Below are positions 1 to 6,218 of a stretch of DNA of 6,499 nucleotides, piece by piece. The stretch covers positions 1 through 6,499 of the forward strand of contig JAISVD010000151.1 of NCBI GenBank assembly GCA_031271875.1, in the 5' to 3' direction. Numbering within the stretch: the stretch's first letter is position 1; the number at the start of each line of letters is the position of its first letter. The notes below the pieces were generated by a model. The model did not search any database, was not told where the DNA came from, and worked only from the letters and a program-made list of their open reading frames with translations. Made by a program: the position numbers and the translations under genes. The stretch is from Spirochaetaceae bacterium. GTDB taxonomy: Bacteria; Spirochaetota; Spirochaetia; Treponematales; Treponemataceae.

Positions 1-4
1 TTAC

Positions 5-63
5 CGGCGATGAGACTTGAACTCATACATCCTCTCCGGACAATAGATTTTGAGGATGCGCCG
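5..63 (-). other. Three-way-junction structured element with a tRNA-type T-arm
   Basis: The stretch folds into a compact three-helix junction with no mismatch. Positions 5–9 pair with 59–63 (closing stem, 5 bp). Positions 10–14 pair with 22–26 (5 bp, 7-nt loop). Positions 28–34 pair with 52–58 (7 bp, 17-nt loop). Only nucleotide 27 is unpaired at the junction. Read on the minus strand, the short arm is ATGAG-TTCAAGT-CTCAT, which matches the tRNA T-loop rule TTCRANY with its closing G-C pair. A normal tRNA cannot be completed: no anticodon stem forms around any candidate loop, there is no D-arm, and the 5' acceptor strand fits only for five pairs. It could be a small RNA, a leader element of a gene left of the window, or a tRNA remnant. 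The fold is seen directly; its function is unknown and the strand is inferred from the T-loop. Confidence 0.5.
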
Positions 64-88
64 TATACCTTATTCAGTCATCTTCAAA

Positions 89-120
89 GTTATAATGGCA
101 TACATATACTCAAAAATCAA
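89..120 (-). promoter_or_regulatory. Possible weak promoter upstream of the structured element
   Basis: On the minus strand a TTGATT box (120–115) is followed after 17 nt by CATTAT (97–92), which overlaps a TATAAC (94–89). Each box matches the σ70 consensus only in part. A start around 80–85 would place the three-way-junction element of 5–63 at the head of the transcript. The region is AT-rich, so a chance match is quite possible. Confidence 0.25.
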
Positions 121-196
121 GCGTTTTGGTGTTTTTGTATTATACAGTTATATTCAGAATGATTGACTTGTGCCATTCTATAAAAGAATAAGGTAA

Positions 197-616
197 CTAC
201 CTGTCAACGGCGTCCCCTGCTGAAGCGAACAAGGCATTGCAGGTATATTGCTTTGAGGCGGGAAGGATACGGTAGGTAACAGAGATGCCATGGGCGGCTC
301 TGTTTTTTATCAGGGGGACAGCGTTAAGAATTTCAACGCCGGGGATGTGTGAATCATCTATAATAGAGTCACAGATGAGATATGCGGCGGGGATACTGTT
401 TTGCCAATAGGGAAGAACAGTCGGCTCAATCCGCTCACGGAGCTTCCGGTCACAATCGAGAAGGGTATACGTCTCCCTGAGTGTGGTGAATGCGGACTCA
501 TTCCCTTTTGCTGAGGAGACAAAGGCCCCCGCAGCGGCAGCACAGAGAAGCAGGATAAGGGTCACGGAGAAGAGGGTTTCGATAAAGGTAAATCCGGCAG
601 TGTTATCGTCGTTCAT
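197..616 (-). CDS. GspJ-like minor pseudopilin
   Basis: This 139-residue protein carries a type III (prepilin) signal: an eight-residue leader ending in Gly8, then Phe9-Thr-Phe-Ile-Glu13, so Glu sits at mature position +5. Residues 9–31 form the hydrophobic helix that anchors pilins in the inner membrane before assembly. A prepilin peptidase, not encoded here, would cut after Gly8. The remaining ~105 residues are a small periplasmic domain with cysteines at 55, 82 and 126. Its place as the last gene after gspG and a GspI-like gene suggests a tip subunit of the pseudopilus, most likely J, though at 139 residues it is shorter than usual GspJ (about 200). H or I cannot be excluded. The ATG lies in an ATGA overlap (4 nt) with the preceding stop, implying translational coupling; its own Shine-Dalgarno (GAAAG) is weak. 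Class is confident, letter is not. Confidence 0.75.
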   Translation of the reverse strand: MNDDNTAGFTFIETLFSVTLILLLCAAAAGAFVSSAKGNESAFTTLRETYTLLDCDRKLRERIEPTVLPYWQNSIPAAYLICDSIIDDSHIPGVEILNAVPLIKNRAAHGISVTYRILPASKQYTCNALFASAGDAVDR

Positions 617-822
617 CTTTCAGCAAGTTCCCGGAGTGTCTGAAGATTGCCGTTGAGGATGAGCTGCTCAGCCTGTGAGTGCAGGATCCCGCTGTGACGT
701 ATCAGAGCGGCGATGATAATGAGAGCGGCGGATACAAGCAGCATAAGCGCGACAGACATGATGAGGGTTTTGAGGAGGATGTAACCGCTAGTTTTCCCAT
801 GAGGAGATATCTGCGTCCACAT
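613..822 (-). CDS. Very short GspI-like pseudopilin with Lys at +5
   Basis: The gene encodes 69 residues. A 13-residue leader ends in Gly13, followed by Tyr14-Ile-Leu-Leu-Lys18-Thr-Leu and a hydrophobic helix to about residue 41. This copies the layout of GspI (leader–G^FTLLEVL) but has Lys instead of Glu at mature position +5. The soluble part is only about 28 residues and looks amphipathic, while normal GspI has 70–90. The ATG at 822 is chosen because AGGAGG (833–828) lies 5 nt upstream; the in-frame GTG at 828 overlaps that site. The gene starts 35 nt inside the end of gspG, and its stop overlaps the next start as ATGA, which argues for an intact gene rather than a frameshifted remnant. 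It probably helps initiate or cap the pseudopilus. The letter (I or H) is inferred from position and the TLLEVL-like pattern. Confidence 0.6.
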   Translation of the reverse strand: MWTQISPHGKTSGYILLKTLIMSVALMLLVSAALIIIAALIRHSGILHSQAEQLILNGNLQTLRELAER

Positions 823-1276
823 CTTCACCTCCTTCTTTTTTGTCCCTGCCGAAAGATTTTATACCGTAGGGATTTCCGTCGATTCCCGGAATGGTATAGA
901 TATAGGGATTTCCCCAGGGATCACGGGGCACAGCTTTGTACAGGTAGGGGCCGTTCCAGGAGGGACTTACCGGTTCAATGAGCGGTTTTGTCCTGAGGGC
1001 ATCCAGGCCCTGCTCCGCGGTAGGATAGAATCCTGAGTCGATGTAATAGGCTTCCAGAGCGACAGCGAAGGAATCGATCTGGGCGTGAGCAGCGGCGCGG
1101 CGGGCGCGTTCAAGGCTGTTGACAGCCATGAAACCCACAGAGGCGGTGAGGACCAGAACTATGGCGATGACAATGAGTGTTTCCATGAAGGTCCAGCCAT
1201 CGTCTCCGGAGATATCTGCGGGGGAAATCTTCGCCGGGGAAGATTTTTTTTCAGGATAGTACGTATACGTATTCAA
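788..1276 (-). CDS. gspG: Major pseudopilin GspG
   Basis: This is the main building block of the periplasmic pseudopilus that pushes substrates through the secretin. The protein is 162 residues from a TTG start. A long 27-residue leader ends in Gly27, followed by Trp28-Thr-Phe-Met-Glu32, giving the conserved Glu at +5, and a hydrophobic helix to about residue 52. The globular part is typical of GspG: YPT-EQGL (84–91), WNGPYL (107–112), DPWGNPY (119–125), and a C-terminal Asp-rich loop (145–156) ending DADISSW, which in the family binds calcium. This loop separates it from type IV pilins. There is no ATG before the cleavage site. TTG at 1276 is preceded by GGAGG (1289–1285) at 8 nt and follows the gspF stop by one base. 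Trp at +1 instead of Phe is uncommon. The family is certain; the exact start is likely. Confidence 0.93.
   Translation of the reverse strand: MNTYTYYPEKKSSPAKISPADISGDDGWTFMETLIVIAIVLVLTASVGFMAVNSLERARRAAAHAQIDSFAVALEAYYIDSGFYPTAEQGLDALRTKPLIEPVSPSWNGPYLYKAVPRDPWGNPYIYTIPGIDGNPYGIKSFGRDKKEGGEDVDADISSWEN
1225..1251 (+). other. Hairpin with T-tract inside the gspG leader (antisense terminator-like)
   Basis: AAATCTTC (1225–1232) pairs perfectly with GAAGATTT (1239–1246) around a 6-nt loop. In plus-strand RNA the stem can extend by four G-U pairs (1221–1224 with 1247–1250), and eight T's run from 1244 to 1251. In that direction it resembles an intrinsic terminator lying antisense to gspG. In gspG mRNA the same 8-bp hairpin would sit 25–50 nt after the start codon. 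The stem is AT-rich and lies in coding sequence, so function is uncertain. Confidence 0.3.
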
Positions 1277-1289
1277 ATTACAAGCCTCC
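1276..1289 (-). promoter_or_regulatory. Ribosome binding site deciding the TTG start of gspG
   Basis: GGAGG at 1289–1285 lies inside the last codons of gspF, 8 nt before the TTG at 1276. No ATG or GTG lies in frame between here and the prepilin cleavage site, so this site fixes the start. It ties gspG translation to the end of gspF. Confidence 0.7.
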
Positions 1290-2363
1290 AAGAATTGAAA
1301 AAACAGGCAGAACGAGATGCCAGATAAGAAAGATGACAATGACACCGGCGATGAGGATAAAAACCGGTTGAGCCGCAGCAAGGGTATTTGAAATGATCCG
1401 GGAAGATTCATGTTCAAAATAGGTATGGATCTGGGAAAAAACCTGTTCCACAGAACCAGTGCGCTCTCCGATCCCGATCCATGAGGTGACATAATCGGGA
1501 AAAATCTTCTGCATTTTAAATGCCCTTGAGATGGATATGCCGTCTGCGATGGAAGCGGCGCTGTTTTGCAGGGCGTTTTTAAAAGCGGAGTTGGAGAGAA
1601 CCTGTATGGATTGTTCCAAAGCGGGCATGAAAGGGGTTCCCGCAGAACAGAGGATTTCCATAGAGAACGCGAAATCACTGGTACAGAAAGTTTTAAGGGC
1701 CTGACCAAGGATAGGGAGCCTGAGGAGCAGACGATCAATAGAGAGGGTAAAAAAAGGGGAGACCGAATGGAGAAAGAGGAGCGATAAAAGCGACAGGGGA
1801 AAAAAGAGCATACCGGAAAAGAGAAACAAGAGGGAGCGTGAAAAGGCGCCCGAGTGGGAATCGCCCGGAGAAAGATTTGAATCTGTGTTGAATATTTCGA
1901 TGACAGTCTGAATGCGGGGAAAAATAAATAACAGAATAAAAATCCCGATGGCAACTGCGATAAAGCAGATTGTTACCGGATAAGCGAGGGCCCGAACAAT
2001 ATTCTGTTTTACTTCCCGTTTCCGTTTGAGATATACCGTCAGCTTATCAAACACCCTGCCGATGGCGCCGGAGGTCTCGCCGATTTTAACGAGATTGATA
2101 TAGAGGGGGGAGAATGAAGGGGCGAATGAGGCGAGAGCCGCGTGAAATCTTCCGCCTGAGAGGATGATCTGGCTGAGTTCGTCACAGAGGCAGGTGAGGT
2201 GTTTTTTGGCGCTTATTTCAGCGCACACGGCAAGGGAGTCCTGAACCGAAAGGCCCGCGTTGAGCAGCGCTGAAAGGGATTCGGTAAATTCAAGTACCAG
2301 AGCTGGTGTGAGGCGGATACTCTTGATTCCTGTATTTGATAGTACTACACGGCGGTGTTGCAT
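1278..2363 (-). CDS. gspF: T2SS inner-membrane platform protein GspF
   Basis: GspF is the polytopic inner-membrane protein that couples the GspE ATPase to pseudopilus assembly. The 361 residues contain two T2SSF domains, about 22–147 and 226–352, each with the family's GE-xG signature (GETSGA at 95–100, GERTGS at 299–304). Membrane segments are visible near 127–149, 178–200 and 330–355. Usual family members are about 400 residues and open with a cytoplasmic domain of some 60 residues; here the first T2SSF domain begins almost at once, so that domain is missing. The ATG at 2363 is supported by GGGAGG (2376–2371) 7 nt upstream, and no earlier in-frame start was seen. The start overlaps the end of gspE by 19 nt, suggesting coupling. 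PilC of type IV pili is the nearest alternative; the GspG neighbour decides for T2SS. Confidence 0.93.
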   Translation of the reverse strand: MQHRRVVLSNTGIKSIRLTPALVLEFTESLSALLNAGLSVQDSLAVCAEISAKKHLTCLCDELSQIILSGGRFHAALASFAPSFSPLYINLVKIGETSGAIGRVFDKLTVYLKRKREVKQNIVRALAYPVTICFIAVAIGIFILLFIFPRIQTVIEIFNTDSNLSPGDSHSGAFSRSLLFLFSGMLFFPLSLLSLLFLHSVSPFFTLSIDRLLLRLPILGQALKTFCTSDFAFSMEILCSAGTPFMPALEQSIQVLSNSAFKNALQNSAASIADGISISRAFKMQKIFPDYVTSWIGIGERTGSVEQVFSQIHTYFEHESSRIISNTLAAAQPVFILIAGVIVIFLIWHLVLPVFSILGGL

Positions 2364-3871
2364 ATGAGGGCCTCCCGAAAAAGCTCATTAATGGTGGTTA
2401 TCCCTTGAGTAACTTTTTGTATGGCGCAGGTGCGGATAGTTTGCATTCCTGTCGAGGCGGCGTATTCCATTATTTCCGCGGGACTTTTATTGGAGGAGAT
2501 GATTTTTTCCAGCTCCGTATCAACTGTCAGTATTTCCGCGACCACGGTTCTGCCCGAGAAACCGGTATGGTTACAGAGGTCACAGCCGGTTTCCTCGAAT
2601 ACCGTATCCGGAATGGAGCCGACATTTTTCTGAAGCTCCGGGAACTGAAGTTCCTGAAAGAAGGGGGGAGTGGGAACTTCTTTTTTGCAGTGGTTGCAGA
2701 CTTTTCTGACCAGCCTCTGGGCGATCACATAACGGAGTACCGAGGCGATAAGAAAGGGTTCGATCCCCATATTGGTGAGCCTTGAGATTGCGGAAATGCT
2801 GTCATTTGTGTGCAGGGTGGAAAGGAGAATGTGACCTGTGAGTGCAGCCCTCACAGCGAGTTCCGCGGTTTCCGTGTCCCTGATTTCGCCGACCATGATT
2901 ACATTGGGATCCTGCCTGAGCACCCGGCGGAGCATATTTTCAAATGTCAGGTTGATATCATAGTTAACCTGAATCTGATTTATATCCGGGAGGAGCCGTT
3001 CTATGGGGTCTTCAATGGTGATGATGTTTTTTGTTCTGCAATCCATTTCGCTTATAAGGGAGTGGAGAGTGGTTGTTTTACCGCTTCCGGTAGGACCTGT
3101 AGCGAGAACGAGTCCGTTGGGGATTGTGACGGCACGCCTGAGGGTATCCAGCTCACGGGAATAAAAACCGAGTTTTTCAAGGGACATAACCGAACCGTGG
3201 ACATTGAAAAACCGGAGGACGATGGATTCACCGTGGATGACGGGAACGATGGAGACCCTGAGATCATGGGGTTCGGAGTGTATGGTGACATGCATACGCC
3301 CGTCCTGGGGCTGTCGCTGCTCCATGATATTGAGGTTTGCCATGATTTTTATCCTGCTCGCGATGGAGGGGAAAAGTGCGGCAGGAAGAGTCTTAACGGT
3401 TTGGAGAACACCGTCAAGGCGGAACCGGATACGCAGTGATTGTTCCAGGGGCTGAATATGGATATCCGAAGCGTTTCTGCGGATGGCCTCTAGACAGATA
3501 GCGTTGATGATATTGATGACCGGGGATGAGGGAGATATGTCGTTGAGGGAGAAATCCCTGTCGGTCTCCCTGGAAGGGGTAAAGCCTTTTTTTGTGAGCG
3601 CATCGGAATCGGTTTCGACAACATTGCCGATGAATTCCGTAAAAATGGTATCCGGTACGGCGATGAAGTTAACGTTTTTTGGTGCATGGAAACTTTCAAG
3701 GAAGGGAGCTGTTTCGGTCATCATGGTTTGCGCAATGGCAACGGTAATGAGGGTTTCAGTTTCGGAAATTTTTACAGCCTTTGAGGAACGGATATAGGCC
3801 GGTTCATACTGGTTTGGGCACTCCTTATATCCGGTAAAATCTTCAAGGTTGAACATATTTTTTTCCTGCAT
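2345..3871 (-). CDS. gspE: T2SS assembly ATPase GspE
   Basis: This is the cytoplasmic hexameric ATPase that powers pseudopilus assembly. At 508 residues it has normal family length. Residues about 20–85 form a weakly conserved N-terminal domain of the GspE type. The N2 domain follows with SDIHIQP (135–141) and IMEQRQPQDGR (182–192). Catalytic motifs are complete: Walker A GPTGSGKTTT (259–268, Lys265), Asp box ITIEDPIE (284–291), Walker B region DPNVIMVGEIRD (321–332, Glu329), and His box GHILLSTLHTND (346–357). A zinc-binding tetracysteine is present (Cys392, Cys395, Cys430, Cys433), typical of GspE and PilB. The ATG at 3871 shares its A with the gspD stop (TAATG), and a purine-rich GGGGAGAAGG lies at 3888–3879. 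A second Met at residue 6 is possible. An open frame upstream of 3871 lies within gspD and is not coding. Function is certain as a secretion ATPase; T2SS rather than pilus follows from context. Confidence 0.96.
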   Translation of the reverse strand: MQEKNMFNLEDFTGYKECPNQYEPAYIRSSKAVKISETETLITVAIAQTMMTETAPFLESFHAPKNVNFIAVPDTIFTEFIGNVVETDSDALTKKGFTPSRETDRDFSLNDISPSSPVINIINAICLEAIRRNASDIHIQPLEQSLRIRFRLDGVLQTVKTLPAALFPSIASRIKIMANLNIMEQRQPQDGRMHVTIHSEPHDLRVSIVPVIHGESIVLRFFNVHGSVMSLEKLGFYSRELDTLRRAVTIPNGLVLATGPTGSGKTTTLHSLISEMDCRTKNIITIEDPIERLLPDINQIQVNYDINLTFENMLRRVLRQDPNVIMVGEIRDTETAELAVRAALTGHILLSTLHTNDSISAISRLTNMGIEPFLIASVLRYVIAQRLVRKVCNHCKKEVPTPPFFQELQFPELQKNVGSIPDTVFEETGCDLCNHTGFSGRTVVAEILTVDTELEKIISSNKSPAEIMEYAASTGMQTIRTCAIQKVTQGITTINELFREALICNTAV

Positions 3872-6066
3872 TAATATGCCTTCTCCCCGAGTATATATGT
3901 GCGGTAGTATGTGTGCATTCTTTTTGCCATGTCTATGGAGGAGGAGCCCTGTTTGTGGAGAAAGGGAATAAGATAAATAATGAGTTCCGTGTCGGTAACG
4001 GTTATCTGCTGGGAGCGGAAGAGAAGGCCGAGAAGGGGGATGGATCCGAGAAAGGGCACCCTTTTTTCGGCGAGATCCGTCTCCGACTGGAGAAGTCCGC
4101 CGATAACAATGGGCTGGCCAGATTTTGCGCGGACATGGGTATTTACGGATTTCTCTGAAGTGGGGGGAGGATTGGCGGTGGAGGTGTCCGTTGAGCTGAT
4201 GGCGCCCTGTTTGGAAACGTTGGCGTTTACATCGACGGTTACCATGCCGTCCCCTGAGACCCATCCCTTGATTTTGAGGATAAGTCCGCTGGTGATCTCC
4301 CTGGTGGTTCCCGAATAGAGGCCTGAGTCCGCTTCGATGGCTACGTCCCTGTAGCGGTAGGTATTGGTATTCTGGAAGGTTATCTCCTCATCGGAGATGG
4401 CGTTCAGCGTGGTGTCCGCGAGGATTTTGGCCCTGTCCATACCGAGCTCTGCGCTCAGGTTTGCGGCAAACTGTATACCGAAGGCTGAGACGATATCAAA
4501 ATTGACGTTTACCAGATTTGAAAGTCTTGCGGAGAAATCAGCGCTTGGGAGGGCATCGGTTTTCCCTATGGAGAAATCTGAGCCGAGTTTCAGATTGTCC
4601 GAACGCTGGCGCTGAATCACCAGCAACTGATACCGTATCTGCGGTTTTGGCTGGTCGATGAGGGCGATCTCCTTGATAAGGTTGTTGTAGGAGTCCTCCG
4701 ATCCTGTATAGAAAACGAGAGAGGTGTCCCCTGTGGGCGCGATATTTTCCTTTACCGCGGACGGGGGAAGGTATCTAATCAGTTCATCACTTTTAATGTA
4801 CCGCAGCCGCACGGGATATGAGCGGTTTTTTGTATCGATGATTTCAAGGTAGTCGAGTATATACTGCTCATTTACGGCGTCAACCTGGGTAACAAAGGAT
4901 GACGTATTGGGAAGAATAACCGGGGGAATGAAGAGGAATGATTTAGGTATAAGGGTGACGGCGTCCTTGACGGGTATATTATGAAGGGTAAACAGTTTAT
5001 AGTATCGGCCTTCAAGGGGCATGTCGATTGAATTGATGAACTCGATGAGGGGTGTGATCTCCTCATCGCTTCCTGTGACAAAGATGGAGTTGGTGTTCCT
5101 GTCGATTTTTATGAACCCCGAGGAATTCAGTTCCGTGGGGATGATATTCTGCAGCTCCTCAGCGGAGATATGGTTAAGCCTTATTGTGACGGTTTCTTTG
5201 AGTTTTTTGACGATGTCCCGTTTCTGTATTTCAAAGATATAGTATATACCTTTTTCAATTGTATAATCATAGTTGACCGAGTCCAAGATGATACGGAGCA
5301 GGTCATTAAAGGATTTATTTTCATAAAAGATATTTTCGAGGGCCACGGCAGTACGATTGAGGATGAGATATTCCTTCTGCGCTTTTTTAAAAAGGGAATC
5401 GATGAGAGCGGAAAAAAGTATCTTCTGGCTTGAGATGGTAAACAGGTCGTCAGCGGTATCTATGCGGACGTTACCGGTGGTTCTCATTTCAGTGAGCAGG
5501 GCCTGATCGCGCTTGAGATAGAAACCGCCGTTTTGGGTTATGACGGTATACTCAGGGGTTTTGATGAACATGAGACGGAGGAGCTCTTCGATAGCGGCGT
5601 TCTGAACTCTGATGGTTATCCTGTCCTGGGGGAGAGGGTCATAGAGAATGGTCGTCTGAGCCTCCTGGGAGAGCTTTTTTATGATCAGTTCGGGAAGTAC
5701 CTCATCCGCGTTGAGAGTGATCCGCTGGTCATCGGAGACACGGATATCGATTTTGCTTATATAGTAGTCGGTGTTTTTCTTTGTGACAAACAGATTACAG
5801 TATTCGGCGAAGCGCATGAGGGCGTTTTCAAATCCCGTGTCGGCGAATCTGAAGGTTGCGTTTCCTGAAACTGAAGGGTCCATAATGATCGATTGATTTG
5901 AGAACTCAGCGAGGGCCATGAGGATATCGGTTATTCGCTGGTTTCTGAAATCGAGATATATGTTCTGCTCATCTGTGTTTTCCGGAGAGTTCTGCGGAAA
6001 AAGGGGTGATGAAAGACACAGACTGATCAAGATTATGGATGAAATGCTATATAGATATTTTTTCAT
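3871..6066 (-). CDS. gspD: T2SS secretin GspD with three N0-like domains
   Basis: GspD forms the outer-membrane channel of the T2SS. The start is taken at ATG 6066 (731 residues), giving a Sec signal peptide MKKYLYS… with a hydrophobic core at 7–22 and likely cleavage near 24–25; GAGAGG (6075–6070) precedes it at only 3 nt. A TTG at 6084 would add six residues and spoil the signal peptide. After it come three N0/STN-like repeats (about 35–106, 115–186, 208–280), three N1-type ring domains (about 290–350, 354–412, 416–472), then the secretin β-barrel core (475–703) with the closing motif VPFLGSIPLLGLLF (670–683) and TELIIYLIP (693–701). The family normally has a single N0. The tail after the barrel is short (about 28 residues). 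It is first in the operon, and its stop overlaps the gspE start by one base. Family certain; extra N0 domains judged by eye. Confidence 0.95.
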   Translation of the reverse strand: MKKYLYSISSIILISLCLSSPLFPQNSPENTDEQNIYLDFRNQRITDILMALAEFSNQSIIMDPSVSGNATFRFADTGFENALMRFAEYCNLFVTKKNTDYYISKIDIRVSDDQRITLNADEVLPELIIKKLSQEAQTTILYDPLPQDRITIRVQNAAIEELLRLMFIKTPEYTVITQNGGFYLKRDQALLTEMRTTGNVRIDTADDLFTISSQKILFSALIDSLFKKAQKEYLILNRTAVALENIFYENKSFNDLLRIILDSVNYDYTIEKGIYYIFEIQKRDIVKKLKETVTIRLNHISAEELQNIIPTELNSSGFIKIDRNTNSIFVTGSDEEITPLIEFINSIDMPLEGRYYKLFTLHNIPVKDAVTLIPKSFLFIPPVILPNTSSFVTQVDAVNEQYILDYLEIIDTKNRSYPVRLRYIKSDELIRYLPPSAVKENIAPTGDTSLVFYTGSEDSYNNLIKEIALIDQPKPQIRYQLLVIQRQRSDNLKLGSDFSIGKTDALPSADFSARLSNLVNVNFDIVSAFGIQFAANLSAELGMDRAKILADTTLNAISDEEITFQNTNTYRYRDVAIEADSGLYSGTTREITSGLILKIKGWVSGDGMVTVDVNANVSKQGAISSTDTSTANPPPTSEKSVNTHVRAKSGQPIVIGGLLQSETDLAEKRVPFLGSIPLLGLLFRSQQITVTDTELIIYLIPFLHKQGSSSIDMAKRMHTYYRTYILGEKAY

Positions 6067-6111
6067 ATACCTCTCGTAGACCAAAAACTCTGACGTTCAT
6101 ATATTATGGAT

Positions 6112-6140
6112 ATTATTAAAGTAAATGTTGATATTGTCAA
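6112..6140 (-). promoter_or_regulatory. σ70-type promoter of the gsp operon
   Basis: On the minus strand TTGACA (6140–6135) is separated by exactly 17 nt from AATAAT (6117–6112), six and five matches to consensus respectively. Transcription would start near 6105, leaving about 40 nt of leader before gspD. No other convincing promoter was seen inside the operon, so this probably drives all six genes. Confidence 0.7.
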
Positions 6141-6158
6141 GGATCAGAAAAATGTATA

Positions 6159-6187
6159 TTGACAAAAAGAATATAATTATATACTAT
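6159..6187 (+). promoter_or_regulatory. σ70-type promoter of the divergent gene
   Basis: TTGACA (6159–6164) is followed after 17 nt by TACTAT (6182–6187). A start near 6194 gives a leader of about 25 nt before the ATG at 6219. Its -35 box lies 18 nt from the -35 box of the gsp promoter, back to back. Confidence 0.65.
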
Positions 6188-6218
6188 AAGGAAGACATAG
6201 CGTAGTCCACCAAAGGCG

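Noticed and set aside
1..90. Ordinary tRNA gene on the minus strand
   Set aside because: The T-arm is perfect, but no anticodon loop has a paired stem, no D-arm exists, and the acceptor 5' strand pairs only over five positions.
91..96. Perfect TATAAT on the plus strand
   Set aside because: No -35 box lies at a suitable distance and no plus-strand gene follows; the stretch is AT-rich.
163..185. TTGACT followed by TATAAA-like sequence on the plus strand
   Set aside because: The spacing to the TATAAA is about 10 nt, too short, and the hexamer at 17 nt is a poor -10. It would only give transcription antisense to the operon.
155..195. AT-rich inverted repeats just after the GspJ-like gene as operon terminator
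   Set aside because: The stems (ATTCT/AGAAT and AGAATG/CATTCT) are weak and no T-tract follows on the minus strand.
1277..1954. Open frame extending gspG upstream by 226 codons
   Set aside because: It runs through gspF in another frame and reads as low-complexity Ser/Leu/Pro/Phe. The pseudopilin leader starts at the TTG 1276 preceded by GGAGG.
2336..3439. Plus-strand open frames opposite gspE (2336–2785, 2810–3439)
   Set aside because: They are antisense to a fully motif-bearing ATPase, have no ribosome site or recognisable domain, and are explained by codon bias of the coding strand.
3872..4264. Open frame extending gspE upstream by 131 codons
   Set aside because: It lies wholly inside gspD, has a composition unlike a protein domain (rich in Arg/His), and the ATG at 3871 with its Shine-Dalgarno and TAATG junction gives a GspE of normal length.
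6016..6066. Lipoprotein signal in GspD (Cys17 in ISLC)
   Set aside because: Leu at -1 does not fit a lipobox, and a normal Sec signal peptide ending near residue 24–25 explains the N-terminus.
197..6066. Type IV pilus operon instead of T2SS
   Set aside because: GspG has the T2SS-type C-terminal Asp-rich loop (DADISSW). No PilT retraction ATPase or pilM/N/O genes are visible.
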